Source: CAZTYW01 sp964617695
GTDB lineage: Bacteria; Chloroflexota; Dehalococcoidia; UBA2247; RBG-13-53-26
Assembly (NCBI GenBank): GCA_964617695.1
Contig: CAZTYW010000007.1
Span: 1-50,078 of the forward strand
DNA length: 50,078 nucleotides
Reading direction: 5' to 3'
Shown here: positions 1-8,759 of the stretch, piece by piece
Layout of the letters: each line of letters begins with the position of its first letter
How positions within the stretch are numbered: the first letter of the stretch is position 1
Notes under the pieces: model-generated
What the model was told of the DNA's origin: nothing
Databases searched by the model: none
What the model saw: the letters and a program-made list of their open reading frames with translations, nothing else
Position numbers and translations under genes: made by a program

Positions 1-4
1 AAAT

Positions 5-622
5 ATGCGTTTGACCCGAATCGAGAGGCGCCTCGTCAACTCCACCAACAGGGCCGAGCGTACGGCACAGACGGTACGAACACTCCTCCGAGGGATAGCT
101 TTGCCAGCAGGCCTGCGGTGCCTGGAGGTCGGCTGCGGGCAGGGAGCAGTGACGCGTGTGCTGGTCCAGGAGTTTGGGGCCAGGGCGGTCTGTACTGACC
201 ACGACCCGGTCGAATTGGCCATCGCCCGTGAGAGACTCGCCGATCTGCCGGCGGACCGTGTCGAGTTCAGGCAGGTCGACGCTCGAAGCCTGCCCTTCAA
301 TGATGAGGAATTCGACCTGGTGGCGGAGTTCCAGGTATGGCATCACATCATCGGAGGTTGGCGGGATGCAACAGCCGAGGTCTCTCGCGTGTTGCGCCAG
401 GGCGGGGTCTTCCTCTTCGTTGACGAACTGTGCCTGCCCGTATTGGGGAGGCTGGCCAGAACGCTGCTCCGACTGGACGCTGTAGCTGATGACACGCTCC
501 GTGGAGAGCTGCATCGGCACGACATGCGGCTTCAGCGTTACGACTTGAGATTCTGGGGAATGCTTCATTGTAAGGGCGTCGCCACAAAAAGCGATGGAAT
601 GTCAGGCGCCGGCCTGAACTGA
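5..622 (+). CDS. Class I SAM-dependent methyltransferase (type 11-like)
   Basis: Predicted small-molecule methyltransferase of unknown substrate. The glycine-rich SAM-binding motif I (LEVGCGQG) is at residues 40-47. An acidic post-I segment (TDHDP) follows, and then FDLVAEFQVWHH near residue 102, where methyltransferase-11 proteins have motif IV. At 205 aa the length fits the family. The ATG lies only 4 nt into the window, so an upstream start or a ribosome binding site cannot be judged. It stands alone; the next gene on this strand is 650 nt away. The family call is firm and the substrate is unknown. Confidence 0.8.
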   Translation: MRLTRIERRLVNSTNRAERTAQTVRTLLRGIALPAGLRCLEVGCGQGAVTRVLVQEFGARAVCTDHDPVELAIARERLADLPADRVEFRQVDARSLPFNDEEFDLVAEFQVWHHIIGGWRDATAEVSRVLRQGGVFLFVDELCLPVLGRLARTLLRLDAVADDTLRGELHRHDMRLQRYDLRFWGMLHCKGVATKSDGMSGAGLN

Positions 623-668
623 AGTCCTGCAGAGTTACGGACTCTCCGGTATTGCGAATGTCCCCCCT

Positions 669-869
669 TCAGGCGGGTTCGGCCGTAACCGGTAGGCCTC
701 TCATCACTCGCCTTCGTTCAGCAAATCCGCACAGGCTCGATGCTGGACTTTTTCTTTTCCAGAACAGCCAGCCGACCCAGATCAGGAAGACCAAACCCAA
801 CGCGCTGGTTATTGGCTCAGGCAATGCTATTAGACCCAAAACGACGCACAGCAACGGGCTGCACTTCAT
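669..869 (-). CDS. Small hydrophobic protein, unknown
   Basis: A 66-aa reading frame whose first ~40 residues form two hydrophobic stretches split by PEP (LCVVLGLIALPEP, then LGLVFLIWVGWLFW), followed by a basic tail. That pattern resembles the small membrane proteins at 26888-27079 and 28675-28857. An AAGGAA stretch lies about 12 nt upstream of the ATG. It is opposite in direction to both neighbours and belongs to no operon. No family was recognised, and a chance frame is possible. Confidence 0.35.
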   Translation of the reverse strand: MKCSPLLCVVLGLIALPEPITSALGLVFLIWVGWLFWKRKSPASSLCGFAERRRVMRGLPVTAEPA

Positions 870-1277
870 GGGTCATCGAGTTCCTTCAGCGGCGTTCATG
901 GCATCCCCCTAGCGCGTCACGGTCGGCGGTTGATAGACCTCGTAACACCAGCAGCATGTCACACTGGGCTCTCGCTCATCTCTCAAAGGTCGCCGCTTGC
1001 ATCACAAGATTGTCTCCGAGTGCACAGAGAGCAAGAACTCTCTGCGCGCGATCTGACGGCCGACCGGCGTCTCACGCTACTGACACAATTCTGAAACCGC
1101 GATGTCACCTTGCTTAACCCTTTGCTTACATTCCCAGTGTTACCATTGTTTCATCGAGTCACCCTCCATTTGGCTGCTGGAGCTCCGGCAAGGTGCACCC
1201 AGCAGTGGTCACCGTGATGGCCCAATCTCTAAGAGCCTGGCTGCCAGTGACGGGAAACACGTGATAGGAGGAAGGAA
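870..1277. other. Gene-poor spacer
   Basis: About 400 nt with no convincing gene. Reading frames here are rich in Ser/Arg and look like chance. A strong Shine-Dalgarno sequence (AGGAGGAAGG) for the next gene lies at its right edge. Several C-rich TTAACC/TTACA words occur near 1103-1145 but are not regularly spaced. Confidence 0.4.
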
Positions 1278-1709
1278 ATGGAAGAGCGCATCAGAGAGCG
1301 GGAGATGACAGCGCGACTGGAAGAGCTGGAGAAGGGCGAGGCGATCGAAGTCGTCGGTGAGACCACCATCGAGGACGACGTCATAGCCTCGATTGCCGGA
1401 GTGGCCGCCAGGGAGGTGGAAGGCGTCTCAAGCCTGGGCAAGACTTCGATTCGCCGCACACTGGCTGAGCGCGTCGGAGGCACCGAGCAGAGAACCAGAG
1501 GAGTAGAGATCGAGATGGGGAAGAAGGAGGCTGTGGTTGACATTGCACTGAATGTAGTCTACGGGTTCAGCATCCCCAAGATCATCATCGAGGTGCGCAA
1601 GAAGGTTGCCTCCCGCCTTCTGGAACTCTGCGGCCTGGTTGCCAAAGAGATCAACATCACTGTGGTGGCAATCGAGTTTCCTGAGAGAATGCCGGGAAAG
1701 CTGGAATAG
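1278..1709 (+). CDS. Asp23/Gls24 family envelope stress protein
   Basis: Cytoplasmic protein of the Asp23/Gls24 family (143 aa), thought to sit at the membrane through an AmaP-type anchor and to respond to cell-envelope stress. After a charged N-terminal helix (residues 1-30), the family core is clear: IASIAGVAAREVEGV, then a central IEMGKKEAVVDIALNVVYG, then IIEVRKKVASRLLELCGL. The start has a strong AGGAGGAAGG site. The two genes that follow are an AmaP-like protein and a DUF2273-like protein, the usual partners in Gram-positive-type genomes. Confidence 0.85.
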   Translation: MEERIREREMTARLEELEKGEAIEVVGETTIEDDVIASIAGVAAREVEGVSSLGKTSIRRTLAERVGGTEQRTRGVEIEMGKKEAVVDIALNVVYGFSIPKIIIEVRKKVASRLLELCGLVAKEINITVVAIEFPERMPGKLE

Positions 1710-1761
1710 ACACGTTCAGGTCGTCACCCAGGCATCTCTCGGAAGGGCCAAACAGCGGATT

Positions 1762-2337
1762 ATGGGAGTGTCCATTTTCAACCGTGCAATCGTGGTATTG
1801 GCTGCCATCGTGGTGTTAGCCGGCGCTGTGATTACACTGCTCGTCACGGCGGGGGCAGTCACGCCAGACATCCTGCCCTACGGCTGGTTCGAGTCGTCCC
1901 TTCAGAGAGCTGCAGATGCGAGCGGGGGCACCGCAGCCGCCACTATCACCGTCAGCGTAATCATCGGGCTAGCCATGATCGCCGTGCTTCTGTTTCAGTT
2001 CATGCCTTATCGCCGGCGAGTACTCCTTCTCATTAGCTCGGACGACGCAGGTACAAGCACCATTGACCAGGAAAGCGTTCGATTGTTGGCAGAGAAGACG
2101 GCTGCCGCCGCTCCAGACGTGCGCGATGCCAGATGTACACTTGCTGGAAAGGCGGACGGGCTATCCATCTCGTGCTGGACATCCGTGGCTCTGGGCACCA
2201 ACATCCCCGAGATCAGCGGCCAGCTACAGGGCAAGATCAAGGAGGCGGTGGAGGAGTTCACAGGCCTCTCCGTGAGGCAGGTCAATGTCACCTCCAAATA
2301 TGAGGCGCTGGCCGGCAGGCGCCTGGCCGTCCGGTGA
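1762..2337 (+). CDS. AmaP-like alkaline shock membrane anchor protein
   Basis: 191-aa membrane protein with two N-terminal transmembrane helices (about residues 9-31 and 58-80), then a cytoplasmic Asp23-like domain ending in VRQVNVTSKYE. Known AmaP proteins anchor Asp23 to the membrane. A longer upstream frame overlaps the Asp23 gene; I chose the ATG at 1762 because the first membrane helix follows directly and the residues before it look untranslated. The site before it (GGAAGGG) is rather far away. It sits between Asp23 and DUF2273 in one operon. Confidence 0.75.
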   Translation: MGVSIFNRAIVVLAAIVVLAGAVITLLVTAGAVTPDILPYGWFESSLQRAADASGGTAAATITVSVIIGLAMIAVLLFQFMPYRRRVLLLISSDDAGTSTIDQESVRLLAEKTAAAAPDVRDARCTLAGKADGLSISCWTSVALGTNIPEISGQLQGKIKEAVEEFTGLSVRQVNVTSKYEALAGRRLAVR

Positions 2338-2347
2338 GGAGAGACTA

Positions 2348-2557
2348 ATGTTTGCATTGAATCCGAAAGCGGTGGGAATCTTTGGCGGGCTTGTGATAGG
2401 GATAGTGTGGCTGTGGTTTGGCCCGCTGAAGGCCTTTCTGCTGGCCCTGTTCATCTTCGCTGGCTGGGTCATCGCCAAGATCTGGTCTGGGGAGCTCGAC
2501 ATACTGGAGCTTTACGAGCGGTTCATGGAGAGCAGAGGCAAGAGGCCGCGAAGTTGA
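2348..2557 (+). CDS. DUF2273-like small integral membrane protein
   Basis: 69-aa protein with two hydrophobic segments (VGIFGGLVIGIVWLWFG and AFLLALFIFAGWVIAKIW) and a charged C-terminal tail. Size, topology and place next to Asp23/AmaP match DUF2273 proteins. The ATG at 2348 follows GGTGAGGAGAG at good spacing and starts 10 nt after AmaP stops, so the genes are co-transcribed. The molecular role is unknown; it probably belongs to the same envelope assembly. Confidence 0.75.
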   Translation: MFALNPKAVGIFGGLVIGIVWLWFGPLKAFLLALFIFAGWVIAKIWSGELDILELYERFMESRGKRPRS

Positions 2558-2579
2558 CCACAGCCTGTCGAGGGTAGAA

Positions 2580-3401
2580 ATGTTGCGTTCCGTTGGACTG
2601 CCCCGGTTACTGGTTCTCAGTGCCTTGCTGATCTCGCTTGGCTTGTCCGGAGCCTCGTGCGCTGGCGGTACCTCCGGGGCGCTGGCAGACTCCATGAGAG
2701 AGACACCGGCTGATGCCGCCCTGTTCGATTACTGGAATGTCAAGGCGATGCAGGACGACAGCGACCTGCACCCGCTGCTCGAAAGATGGAAGACCGAGAA
2801 GGAAGGCTGGCTGGACAGCTTCGGCATAGCAACCGGTCAGGTAGAGCACTTCTTCCAGTTCTCCCTGTACGGAAACAACGCCCTGATCGTCAGAGGGAGA
2901 CTTGATCGTGAACAGACCAGGGCACAGCTGACCAACCGCAACTACAACGACAAAGACTTCAAGCGCATGGAGGTCTGGGAGAGCCCTGATGGCAGAGACT
3001 GGCTGGCCGTGGCTAACGGGTCTCTGATTGCCGGCAGCAAGGACCCTGTCAAAGAGTCAATCAACGTCATCAAGGGGGAAAGCTCCCTCTATGATGACCC
3101 AGACGCCCGAGGGATAACAGACTGGCTCCCGGGCGGATTGCTGGTGCGCTTCCAAAGGTACAACCTAGCCCCCTATGAGGGGCTGGTCGCCGGTGGAGAA
3201 TCCTTCGAGAAGAAGGACAGAGACACACTCAGAGTCAAGCTGGCCTTCATGTTCGGCGAGCCCGACCAGGCGACCGCCGCCGTGGATGACATCGCCGAAG
3301 AGGTCGACGAAGACTACGACGAGGTCGACGCCAGGTATGATGGCAGATTCGTGATAGTGGACGCCGTTGTGGACATGGATGACCTGCTCAGGGTCCTCTA
3401 G
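2580..3401 (+). CDS. Secreted or lipoprotein-like protein, unknown
   Basis: 273-aa protein that I do not recognise. The N-terminus has a basic start, a hydrophobic core (LLVLSALLISLGLSG) and Cys27 in a lipobox-like GASC context, although position -3 is Gly rather than the usual Leu. The rest is acidic and soluble, with a WxxxKxGWLxxFGIATG segment and an Asp/Glu-rich C-terminus (EEVDEDYDEVDARYDGR), which suggests an extracytoplasmic protein. It starts 22 nt after the DUF2273 gene, so it is probably the last gene of the Asp23 operon. Its stop interlocks with the stop of the convergent gene at 3398. Confidence 0.6.
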   Translation: MLRSVGLPRLLVLSALLISLGLSGASCAGGTSGALADSMRETPADAALFDYWNVKAMQDDSDLHPLLERWKTEKEGWLDSFGIATGQVEHFFQFSLYGNNALIVRGRLDREQTRAQLTNRNYNDKDFKRMEVWESPDGRDWLAVANGSLIAGSKDPVKESINVIKGESSLYDDPDARGITDWLPGGLLVRFQRYNLAPYEGLVAGGESFEKKDRDTLRVKLAFMFGEPDQATAAVDDIAEEVDEDYDEVDARYDGRFVIVDAVVDMDDLLRVL

Positions 3402-4834
3402 GACGCTGTGTGGGCCTGGTGGTAGCGCAGCAAACGGTCAATGGCCCTGAAGGCACTGGCAGGGGAGTGGTATACAGGCAACCCCGCCTCATAGAATTTG
3501 CGTTGATACGCGGACGCTGCCTTCCAACTGTCACCACAAGCAAGATAGTGCAATACGACCGCCGACGGCTTATTCACCTCACCCGCAACCTTGACTATGT
3601 TGTCTGTCTGGGAATCGAACACCAGGCGGGCAATTGGCAGGTCGAGCATGACTCCGCGCAACGGCACATGGAACAGGAGAAAATCGACTCCCTCCCACGC
3701 AAACAAAGCCCTCAGAATCTCCTGATACCTGTCGTCGCTGGAGGCCATCGGCAGTATGTCCACGGGATTGCCGAGCATTGTCCCGGCCTCTGTACCGATG
3801 ATACGGGTTATCTCACGTCTGATTCGTTCGCTCAGCCGGGGAAGCATAAAGCCAGCACTGGAACAGTCATCAGTGGCCAGGACGCTGGCTCCACCACCAA
3901 CCCCAAAGAGACCGACCCCTCTTCCCCTGGGGATACCCATGAACTGGAAGGTGACCATCATGTCAACCAGTTCATCCAGGTTGTAGACGCGTACGGCCCC
4001 AGCCTGTTCCAGCAGGCCGTCCCAGACCTCGTCGGACCCGGCAAGAGACCCGGTGTGGGAAGCAGCCGCCCCGGCTCCCTCATGGGTACGACCTGCTTTC
4101 AACACCGCAACGGGCTTGGCCGCCGAAAGCTGCTTCAAAGCCCGATGGAAGCGGGAGCCGTCTTTCACCCCCTCGATGTAAGCGGCCACAACGCGAGTGT
4201 CCACATCCCCGAGGAAGTACTCCAGCAAGTCGGTCTCGTCAATATCGCATCCATTTCCATAGGAGATCACCTTGCTGAAGCGAACACCTCTCTCGGCAGC
4301 AGCTCGAACCAGGTACAGCGTATTGCCGCCGCTCTGGCATATGACGGCCGTGTGTCCGGCCTCCCTGGGGAAATCAACGCTGAAGGATAGGCCCCCTTTG
4401 GGCGAATAGACCCCCATGCAGTTAGGCCCGAGGACTCGCACACCGGTGGTCTCGGCAAGACGGCTGAGCTCTTCTTCCCGGTGCCTACCCTTCGCGCTTC
4501 CAGTCTCAGAGAAGCCGGCAGTGAAAAGGCAGACCGCCTTTACACCTTTGGCAGCACAGTCCTCGATCAACTGAGGCACGCCGGCGGCAGGTATGCAGGA
4601 TATGAGGTAGTCAACCGGCCCTGGAACGTCCCTGACGTTGGCGTATATTCTCCGGCCTGAGACCTCTCCGCCTCTGGGATTGACAGGATAGACCTCGCCC
4701 TTGAACCCGTACCTGACTATGGTGTCCAGGAACAACTGACCTGTGTTGAACTGCCCCGGTACAGCCGGAGCAACTCCGGCAATAGCCACCGAAGACGGAT
4801 TGAACATGGACTCCAGGGCTTCGACCTTGTTCAT
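3398..4834 (-). CDS. Acyl-CoA synthetase (ADP-forming) alpha subunit, copy 2
   Basis: Predicted alpha subunit of an NDP-forming acyl-CoA synthetase, which interconverts acyl-CoA + ADP + Pi with acid + CoA + ATP. An N-terminal CoA-binding Rossmann domain (SVAIAGVAP) leads into succinyl-CoA-ligase-like domains with GPNCMG and CQSGGN. The phosphohistidine motif SHTGSLAG places the catalytic His at residue 260. At 478 aa it matches stand-alone alpha subunits; no ATP-grasp beta domain is fused or encoded nearby. A TTG three bases upstream (4837) is an alternative start. It is the last gene of the acetyl-CoA operon, 49 nt after a paralogue. Confidence 0.85.
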   Translation of the reverse strand: MNKVEALESMFNPSSVAIAGVAPAVPGQFNTGQLFLDTIVRYGFKGEVYPVNPRGGEVSGRRIYANVRDVPGPVDYLISCIPAAGVPQLIEDCAAKGVKAVCLFTAGFSETGSAKGRHREEELSRLAETTGVRVLGPNCMGVYSPKGGLSFSVDFPREAGHTAVICQSGGNTLYLVRAAAERGVRFSKVISYGNGCDIDETDLLEYFLGDVDTRVVAAYIEGVKDGSRFHRALKQLSAAKPVAVLKAGRTHEGAGAAASHTGSLAGSDEVWDGLLEQAGAVRVYNLDELVDMMVTFQFMGIPRGRGVGLFGVGGGASVLATDDCSSAGFMLPRLSERIRREITRIIGTEAGTMLGNPVDILPMASSDDRYQEILRALFAWEGVDFLLFHVPLRGVMLDLPIARLVFDSQTDNIVKVAGEVNKPSAVVLHYLACGDSWKAASAYQRKFYEAGLPVYHSPASAFRAIDRLLRYHQAHTAS

Positions 4835-4883
4835 CAACTCAAGTATTGGCTGTTTCCCTTCGCACCGGATTCCTCAACCCCGA

Positions 4884-6359
4884 TCAGTGAGCCTGGCCGC
4901 CCTGACGCGCCGCACGTCGCCGCTCATGGTAGCGCATAAACCGGTCAATGGCCCTGGCTGCACTGGCCATCGAATGGTAGACCGGTATGCCAGCCTGAGC
5001 GCAGCCCCGCTGCAAGTCCTCTATGCCCTTCTGCCAGTCCCAGCCCGTGATCAGGTACTGCATTACCAGCGCCAGAGGCTTGTCCACTTCGCCGCGTATC
5101 TTCATAACGGCGTCACGGAACAAATCGATCTCGCTTTCGAATGTGGAGCAGGAGAACCATGCGGCCTGACCGAAACCGATGTGGATCACCGACAGATCAA
5201 CGAATCCCTCGTAGTTGAGCAATCTCTCAACGAGATCATAGAAACCCGCGCTGTACGCGAAGGACGACAGGTCGAGCGGATTATTCAGAATCAAGCCGGC
5301 TTCGTTGGGAACAAGACTGCGTAGCTCCTGTCTCACTTCTTGAGGCAGCGGCGGCAACTCGAAGCCGAATCTAGCCCAGTCGTCAGTACCCACCACTGAG
5401 GCACCACCACCGCCGCCGAATATCCCCACTCTCCTTCCCCGCAGAGGTGGCAGGAATGACAGGGTGACCAGCATGTCGACCATTTCCTCCAAACCTGCGA
5501 CACGGATTGCGCCCGCTTGCTGCAACAGCTCATCCCAGACCTGGTCGGACCCGGCCAAAGAGCCAGTGTGAGAGGCCGCGGCCCCGGCTCCGGCCCGGGT
5601 GCAGCCACCCTTGAGCACCACTACCGGTTTTACCGTCGCCAGTTCTCTAAGAGACCTGTACAAGCGGGGGCCATCCTTCACCCCCTCAATGTAGACCGCG
5701 ACGACTTCGGTCTCCTCGTCCCTGGCGAAGTACTCCACAAGCTCACATTCATTGATGTCACAGGCATTTCCGTAGGAGACGACTTTGCTGAAGCGAACAC
5801 CCCTTGAGGCTGCAGCCCGGGTGGTATAGACCGAATTGCCCCCGCTCTGGCAAATGAACGCCACCTTCCCGGCTTCCCTGGGAAAATCCGAGGTGAAGGA
5901 CAGACCTGCTTTGGGAGAATACACTCCAAGACAGTTTGGCCCGATAACTCGCACCCCGGTCTCCCTGGCCAGACGGGAGATTTCCATCTCCAGCTTCCTG
6001 CCCTCCTCGGTCCCGCTTTCAGAGAAGCCAGCAGTGAAGATTGCGACGGCTTTCACATCTTTGGCTGCGCAATCCCTGATCAACTGGGGCACCGCGGTAG
6101 CCGGTACACATGAGACAACGTAATCCACCGGCCCGGGCACGTCTTTGACGTTGACATACGCAGGCAAGCCCGAAATGTCCTCGCCTTTGGAGTTGAGAGG
6201 ATAGACCTTGCCCTTGAAACCGGAGACAAGCACGCTATCGAGGAATAGCTGCCCTGATTTGCCTGGGGAAGCCCCGGCAATAGCCACCGAAGCGGGGCAG
6301 AATACCGAGTCAAGTGACGAGCTTATCTGGTCTGGCTCCCCGATTTCTTCTCTTCGCAT
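4884..6359 (-). CDS. Acyl-CoA synthetase (ADP-forming) alpha subunit, copy 1
   Basis: 491-aa paralogue of the next gene downstream, with the same architecture: CoA-binding domain (SVAIAGASPGKSGQLF), GPNCLGVYSPKAGLSF, CQSGGN, and the phosphohistidine motif SHTGSLAG (His264). In acetate-forming anaerobes such enzymes conserve energy by making ATP from acetyl-CoA; here the substrate is inferred from the operon. It overlaps the end of the nuoF-like gene by 37 nt, which indicates translational coupling. No beta subunit is present in the window. Confidence 0.87.
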   Translation of the reverse strand: MRREEIGEPDQISSSLDSVFCPASVAIAGASPGKSGQLFLDSVLVSGFKGKVYPLNSKGEDISGLPAYVNVKDVPGPVDYVVSCVPATAVPQLIRDCAAKDVKAVAIFTAGFSESGTEEGRKLEMEISRLARETGVRVIGPNCLGVYSPKAGLSFTSDFPREAGKVAFICQSGGNSVYTTRAAASRGVRFSKVVSYGNACDINECELVEYFARDEETEVVAVYIEGVKDGPRLYRSLRELATVKPVVVLKGGCTRAGAGAAASHTGSLAGSDQVWDELLQQAGAIRVAGLEEMVDMLVTLSFLPPLRGRRVGIFGGGGGASVVGTDDWARFGFELPPLPQEVRQELRSLVPNEAGLILNNPLDLSSFAYSAGFYDLVERLLNYEGFVDLSVIHIGFGQAAWFSCSTFESEIDLFRDAVMKIRGEVDKPLALVMQYLITGWDWQKGIEDLQRGCAQAGIPVYHSMASAARAIDRFMRYHERRRAARQGGQAH

Positions 6360-8233
6360 TGCTGGGGCAGCAAACTGGGAGGTGACACCTTGATCACCGC
6401 ACTATACTCTGGAGGGCACACATCGAGGCAATTGCCGCACTTGACACACTTCGTTTGGTCTATGACCTTTGCTTTCCCTTTGTCACCGCTGATCGCTTCG
6501 CCAGGGCAGGTGAGCACACAGTGTTCGCACCCCCTGTCGCACTTCTCAGGAAGTATGTAGTAAGCAATCAGGTCCTTGCACACCAGTGCTGGGCATCGGT
6601 GTTCCAGGATGTGCGCTTCATACTCATCGCCAAAGTAGCGGAGGGTTGTCAGAACAGGGTTGGCCGACGTCTTGCCCAAGCCGCAGAGCGATCCTTCCCT
6701 GATGTCTTCAGCCAGTTCCACCAACAAGTCGAGTTGCTCTACCTTACCCCTACCGCTGGCGATGTCCGAGAGCACTTCGAGCGTCTGCTTGGTTCCCAGT
6801 CTGCACATGGTACACTTGCCGCAGGACTCCTTCTGGATGAAATCCAGGAAGTAGAGAGCAGCATCAACCATGCAGTTGTCCTCATCGAGGACTATCATAC
6901 CACCTGAGCCCATCATGGAGCCAGCTTCCCTGAGGGAATCAAAGTCAACCGGGGTGTCGATGAGGCTCTCGGGGATGCATCCCCCCGAAGGTCCACCGAT
7001 CTGTACCGCCTTGAGGCGCTTGTCCCCTGACACGCCACCGCCGACACCTTCAATCAGTTCCCGCAAGGTTGTGCCCATAGGCACCTCCACGAGTCCGGTG
7101 TACGCTATCTTCCCTGCCAGGGCAAAAACGGCTGTCCCCTTACTCCCCTCGGTCCCAATGCTGCTGAACCAGCTTGCTCCACGCTCAACAATCAACGGAA
7201 CGTTGGCGAAAGTCTTCACGTTGTTGAGCAGGGTCGGTCTCTGCCACAGCCCAGCCTCGACCGAGTGAGGTGGCCTGACCCTGGGCATGCCTCGCTTGCC
7301 TTCCACCGAATACATCAGGGCGCTCGACTCGCCGCAGACGAAGGCCCCAGCCCCCTGTACCAGCTCAATCCCGAAAGCGAAGCCGCTCCCCATGATGTCC
7401 TTCCCCAATAGGCCCAGCGACGTTGCCTGCTCCAGAGCGATCTTGAAACGCCTCACTGCCAGCGGGTACTCTGAGCGGACGTACATGTATCCGTGCTCGG
7501 CGCCCATAGCATAACCGGCTATGACCATCCCCTCCAGCACCGAGTGCGGGTCGCCTTCCAGGACCGCCCTGTCCATAAAGGCACCGGGGTCACCCTCGTC
7601 AGCGTTGCAGACAATGTACTTCGGCTGCCCTGGCGCATTGCGGCATAGCTCCCACTTCCTGCCGGTCGGAAAGCCGGCTCCTCCTCGCCCGCGCAAGCCC
7701 GATTCCTTGATCTCTGCGATTATCGCCTCGGCAGTCATTCCCAGCGCCTTCGCCAGGCTGCCGTAGCCGCCGACGGCGATATACTGGTCTATGTCCTCCG
7801 GGTCTATGACGCCGCAGTGGCGCAGCACCAGACGCAATTCCTGCTCAAAGCGGGGCAACTCCGGGATGGAAGGGACCCCCTCCTCGTCCAGTTCAAAGGT
7901 GCCCAGAGCAAGCTCGAGGCAGGGGTCATCACCCAGGACGTAGCCTTCAACAAGCCGCGGAACAAGCTGTGGGTCGACGTTCCCATAGCAAACGCTGAAC
8001 TCGCCGGGCTTAACGATTACCACCAGGGGCTCTGCGTAGCAGAGCCCAATACAGCCAACCTGGCTGACGACGGTATCGTCACTGTGCCTTTTCAGCTCCC
8101 TCTTGAAGGCTTCGACCACGTCCCCAGCACCAGCCGCCTCACCACACGTACCGGTACCAATGAGGATGCGGGTCTTCTGCTGGAGGGCTTCCCACTTCGA
8201 GTCTGCTTTGTGTCGGAACTCGTCGAAAGTCAT
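6323..8233 (-). CDS. NuoF/HndC-like NAD(P)H-binding flavoprotein, module B
   Basis: 636-aa diaphorase subunit. The N-terminal thioredoxin-like [2Fe-2S] domain has Cys30, Cys61 and Cys65 in HndB-like contexts (GTGTCGEAAGA, GCIGLCYAEP). The FMN/NAD(H)-binding core follows (GRGGAGFPTGRKW, CNADEGDPGAFMDR), then a 4Fe-4S site (ESCGKCTMCRLGTKQ) and a C-terminal two-cluster ferredoxin domain (CDRGCEHCVLTCP, CVKCGNCLDVCP). Known relatives pass electrons between NAD(P)H and ferredoxin, hydrogenase or formate dehydrogenase. It lies 25 nt after its NuoE-like partner. Its catalytic partner is not evident. Confidence 0.88.
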   Translation of the reverse strand: MTFDEFRHKADSKWEALQQKTRILIGTGTCGEAAGAGDVVEAFKRELKRHSDDTVVSQVGCIGLCYAEPLVVIVKPGEFSVCYGNVDPQLVPRLVEGYVLGDDPCLELALGTFELDEEGVPSIPELPRFEQELRLVLRHCGVIDPEDIDQYIAVGGYGSLAKALGMTAEAIIAEIKESGLRGRGGAGFPTGRKWELCRNAPGQPKYIVCNADEGDPGAFMDRAVLEGDPHSVLEGMVIAGYAMGAEHGYMYVRSEYPLAVRRFKIALEQATSLGLLGKDIMGSGFAFGIELVQGAGAFVCGESSALMYSVEGKRGMPRVRPPHSVEAGLWQRPTLLNNVKTFANVPLIVERGASWFSSIGTEGSKGTAVFALAGKIAYTGLVEVPMGTTLRELIEGVGGGVSGDKRLKAVQIGGPSGGCIPESLIDTPVDFDSLREAGSMMGSGGMIVLDEDNCMVDAALYFLDFIQKESCGKCTMCRLGTKQTLEVLSDIASGRGKVEQLDLLVELAEDIREGSLCGLGKTSANPVLTTLRYFGDEYEAHILEHRCPALVCKDLIAYYILPEKCDRGCEHCVLTCPGEAISGDKGKAKVIDQTKCVKCGNCLDVCPPEYSAVIKVSPPSLLPQQCEEKKSGSQTR

Positions 8234-8258
8234 CTGAATGGAAGGAAGGCCCCGTCTA

Positions 8259-8759
8259 TCAGGAGCTACTTTGTGGCTGACTGACCTGCCCCAAGTTGAC
8301 TAGAAGCTCTTCCACTTTGAAGGGAGTCAGCCTGGGGTGAATACCCTCGCCGACTACAGCCACCGGAGCCAGGACGCAGCAGCCAATGCAGGCAACCCGG
8401 TCGAGGCTGTATTCGCCATCGGAGGTAATGTCGCCCACCTTGATCTGGAGTTCCCTCTCCATCGCTTCCAGTACCAGCCTGCCCCCTCGCATATGGCAAG
8501 CCGTACCCAGGCACACCCTGATCGGATTTCTTCCCAGAGGCTTGAAGCGGAACTCATTGTAGAACGTGGCCACACCGTACACGGCGCTGGCTGGCACCTG
8601 GAGGTAATCAGCAGCTTCGAGCAGGGCCTCACGAGGCAGGTAACCGAGCTTGTGCTGTACTTCTTGCAGTACGGGGACGAGTTCTACCCTCTCTCTTCTG
8701 TGATGGGCTAGGATCGGCCTTAGTTCGGATATGAGCTCCTTGGAGGTGATAGCTTTCAT
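8259..8759 (-). CDS. NuoE/HndA-like [2Fe-2S] subunit, module B
   Basis: 166-aa thioredoxin-like [2Fe-2S] protein of the 24-kDa complex I family. The cluster ligands are visible as Cys83-x4-Cys88 (VCLGTACHMRGG) and Cys124-x3-Cys128 (ACIGCC). The N-terminal helical part contains the typical LQEVQHKLGYLP and YGVATFYNEF. It normally docks onto a NuoF-type flavoprotein, which here is the next gene. The ATG overlaps the stop of the preceding gene as ATGA, so the two are translationally coupled. Confidence 0.9.
   Translation of the reverse strand: MKAITSKELISELRPILAHHRRERVELVPVLQEVQHKLGYLPREALLEAADYLQVPASAVYGVATFYNEFRFKPLGRNPIRVCLGTACHMRGGRLVLEAMERELQIKVGDITSDGEYSLDRVACIGCCVLAPVAVVGEGIHPRLTPFKVEELLVNLGQVSQPQSSS

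Noticed and set aside
1103..1145. TTAACC/TTACA/TTACC words suggesting a second PhoB-type operator
   Set aside because: Unlike the site at 48349, the spacing is irregular (10 to 14 bp) and no promoter box follows at a fitting distance.
3410..4390. Long reading frame (over 320 codons) antisense to the second synthetase alpha gene
   Set aside because: It is a by-product of GC-rich codon use on the opposite strand; it has no ribosome site or recognisable domain, while the minus-strand gene is a clear family member.
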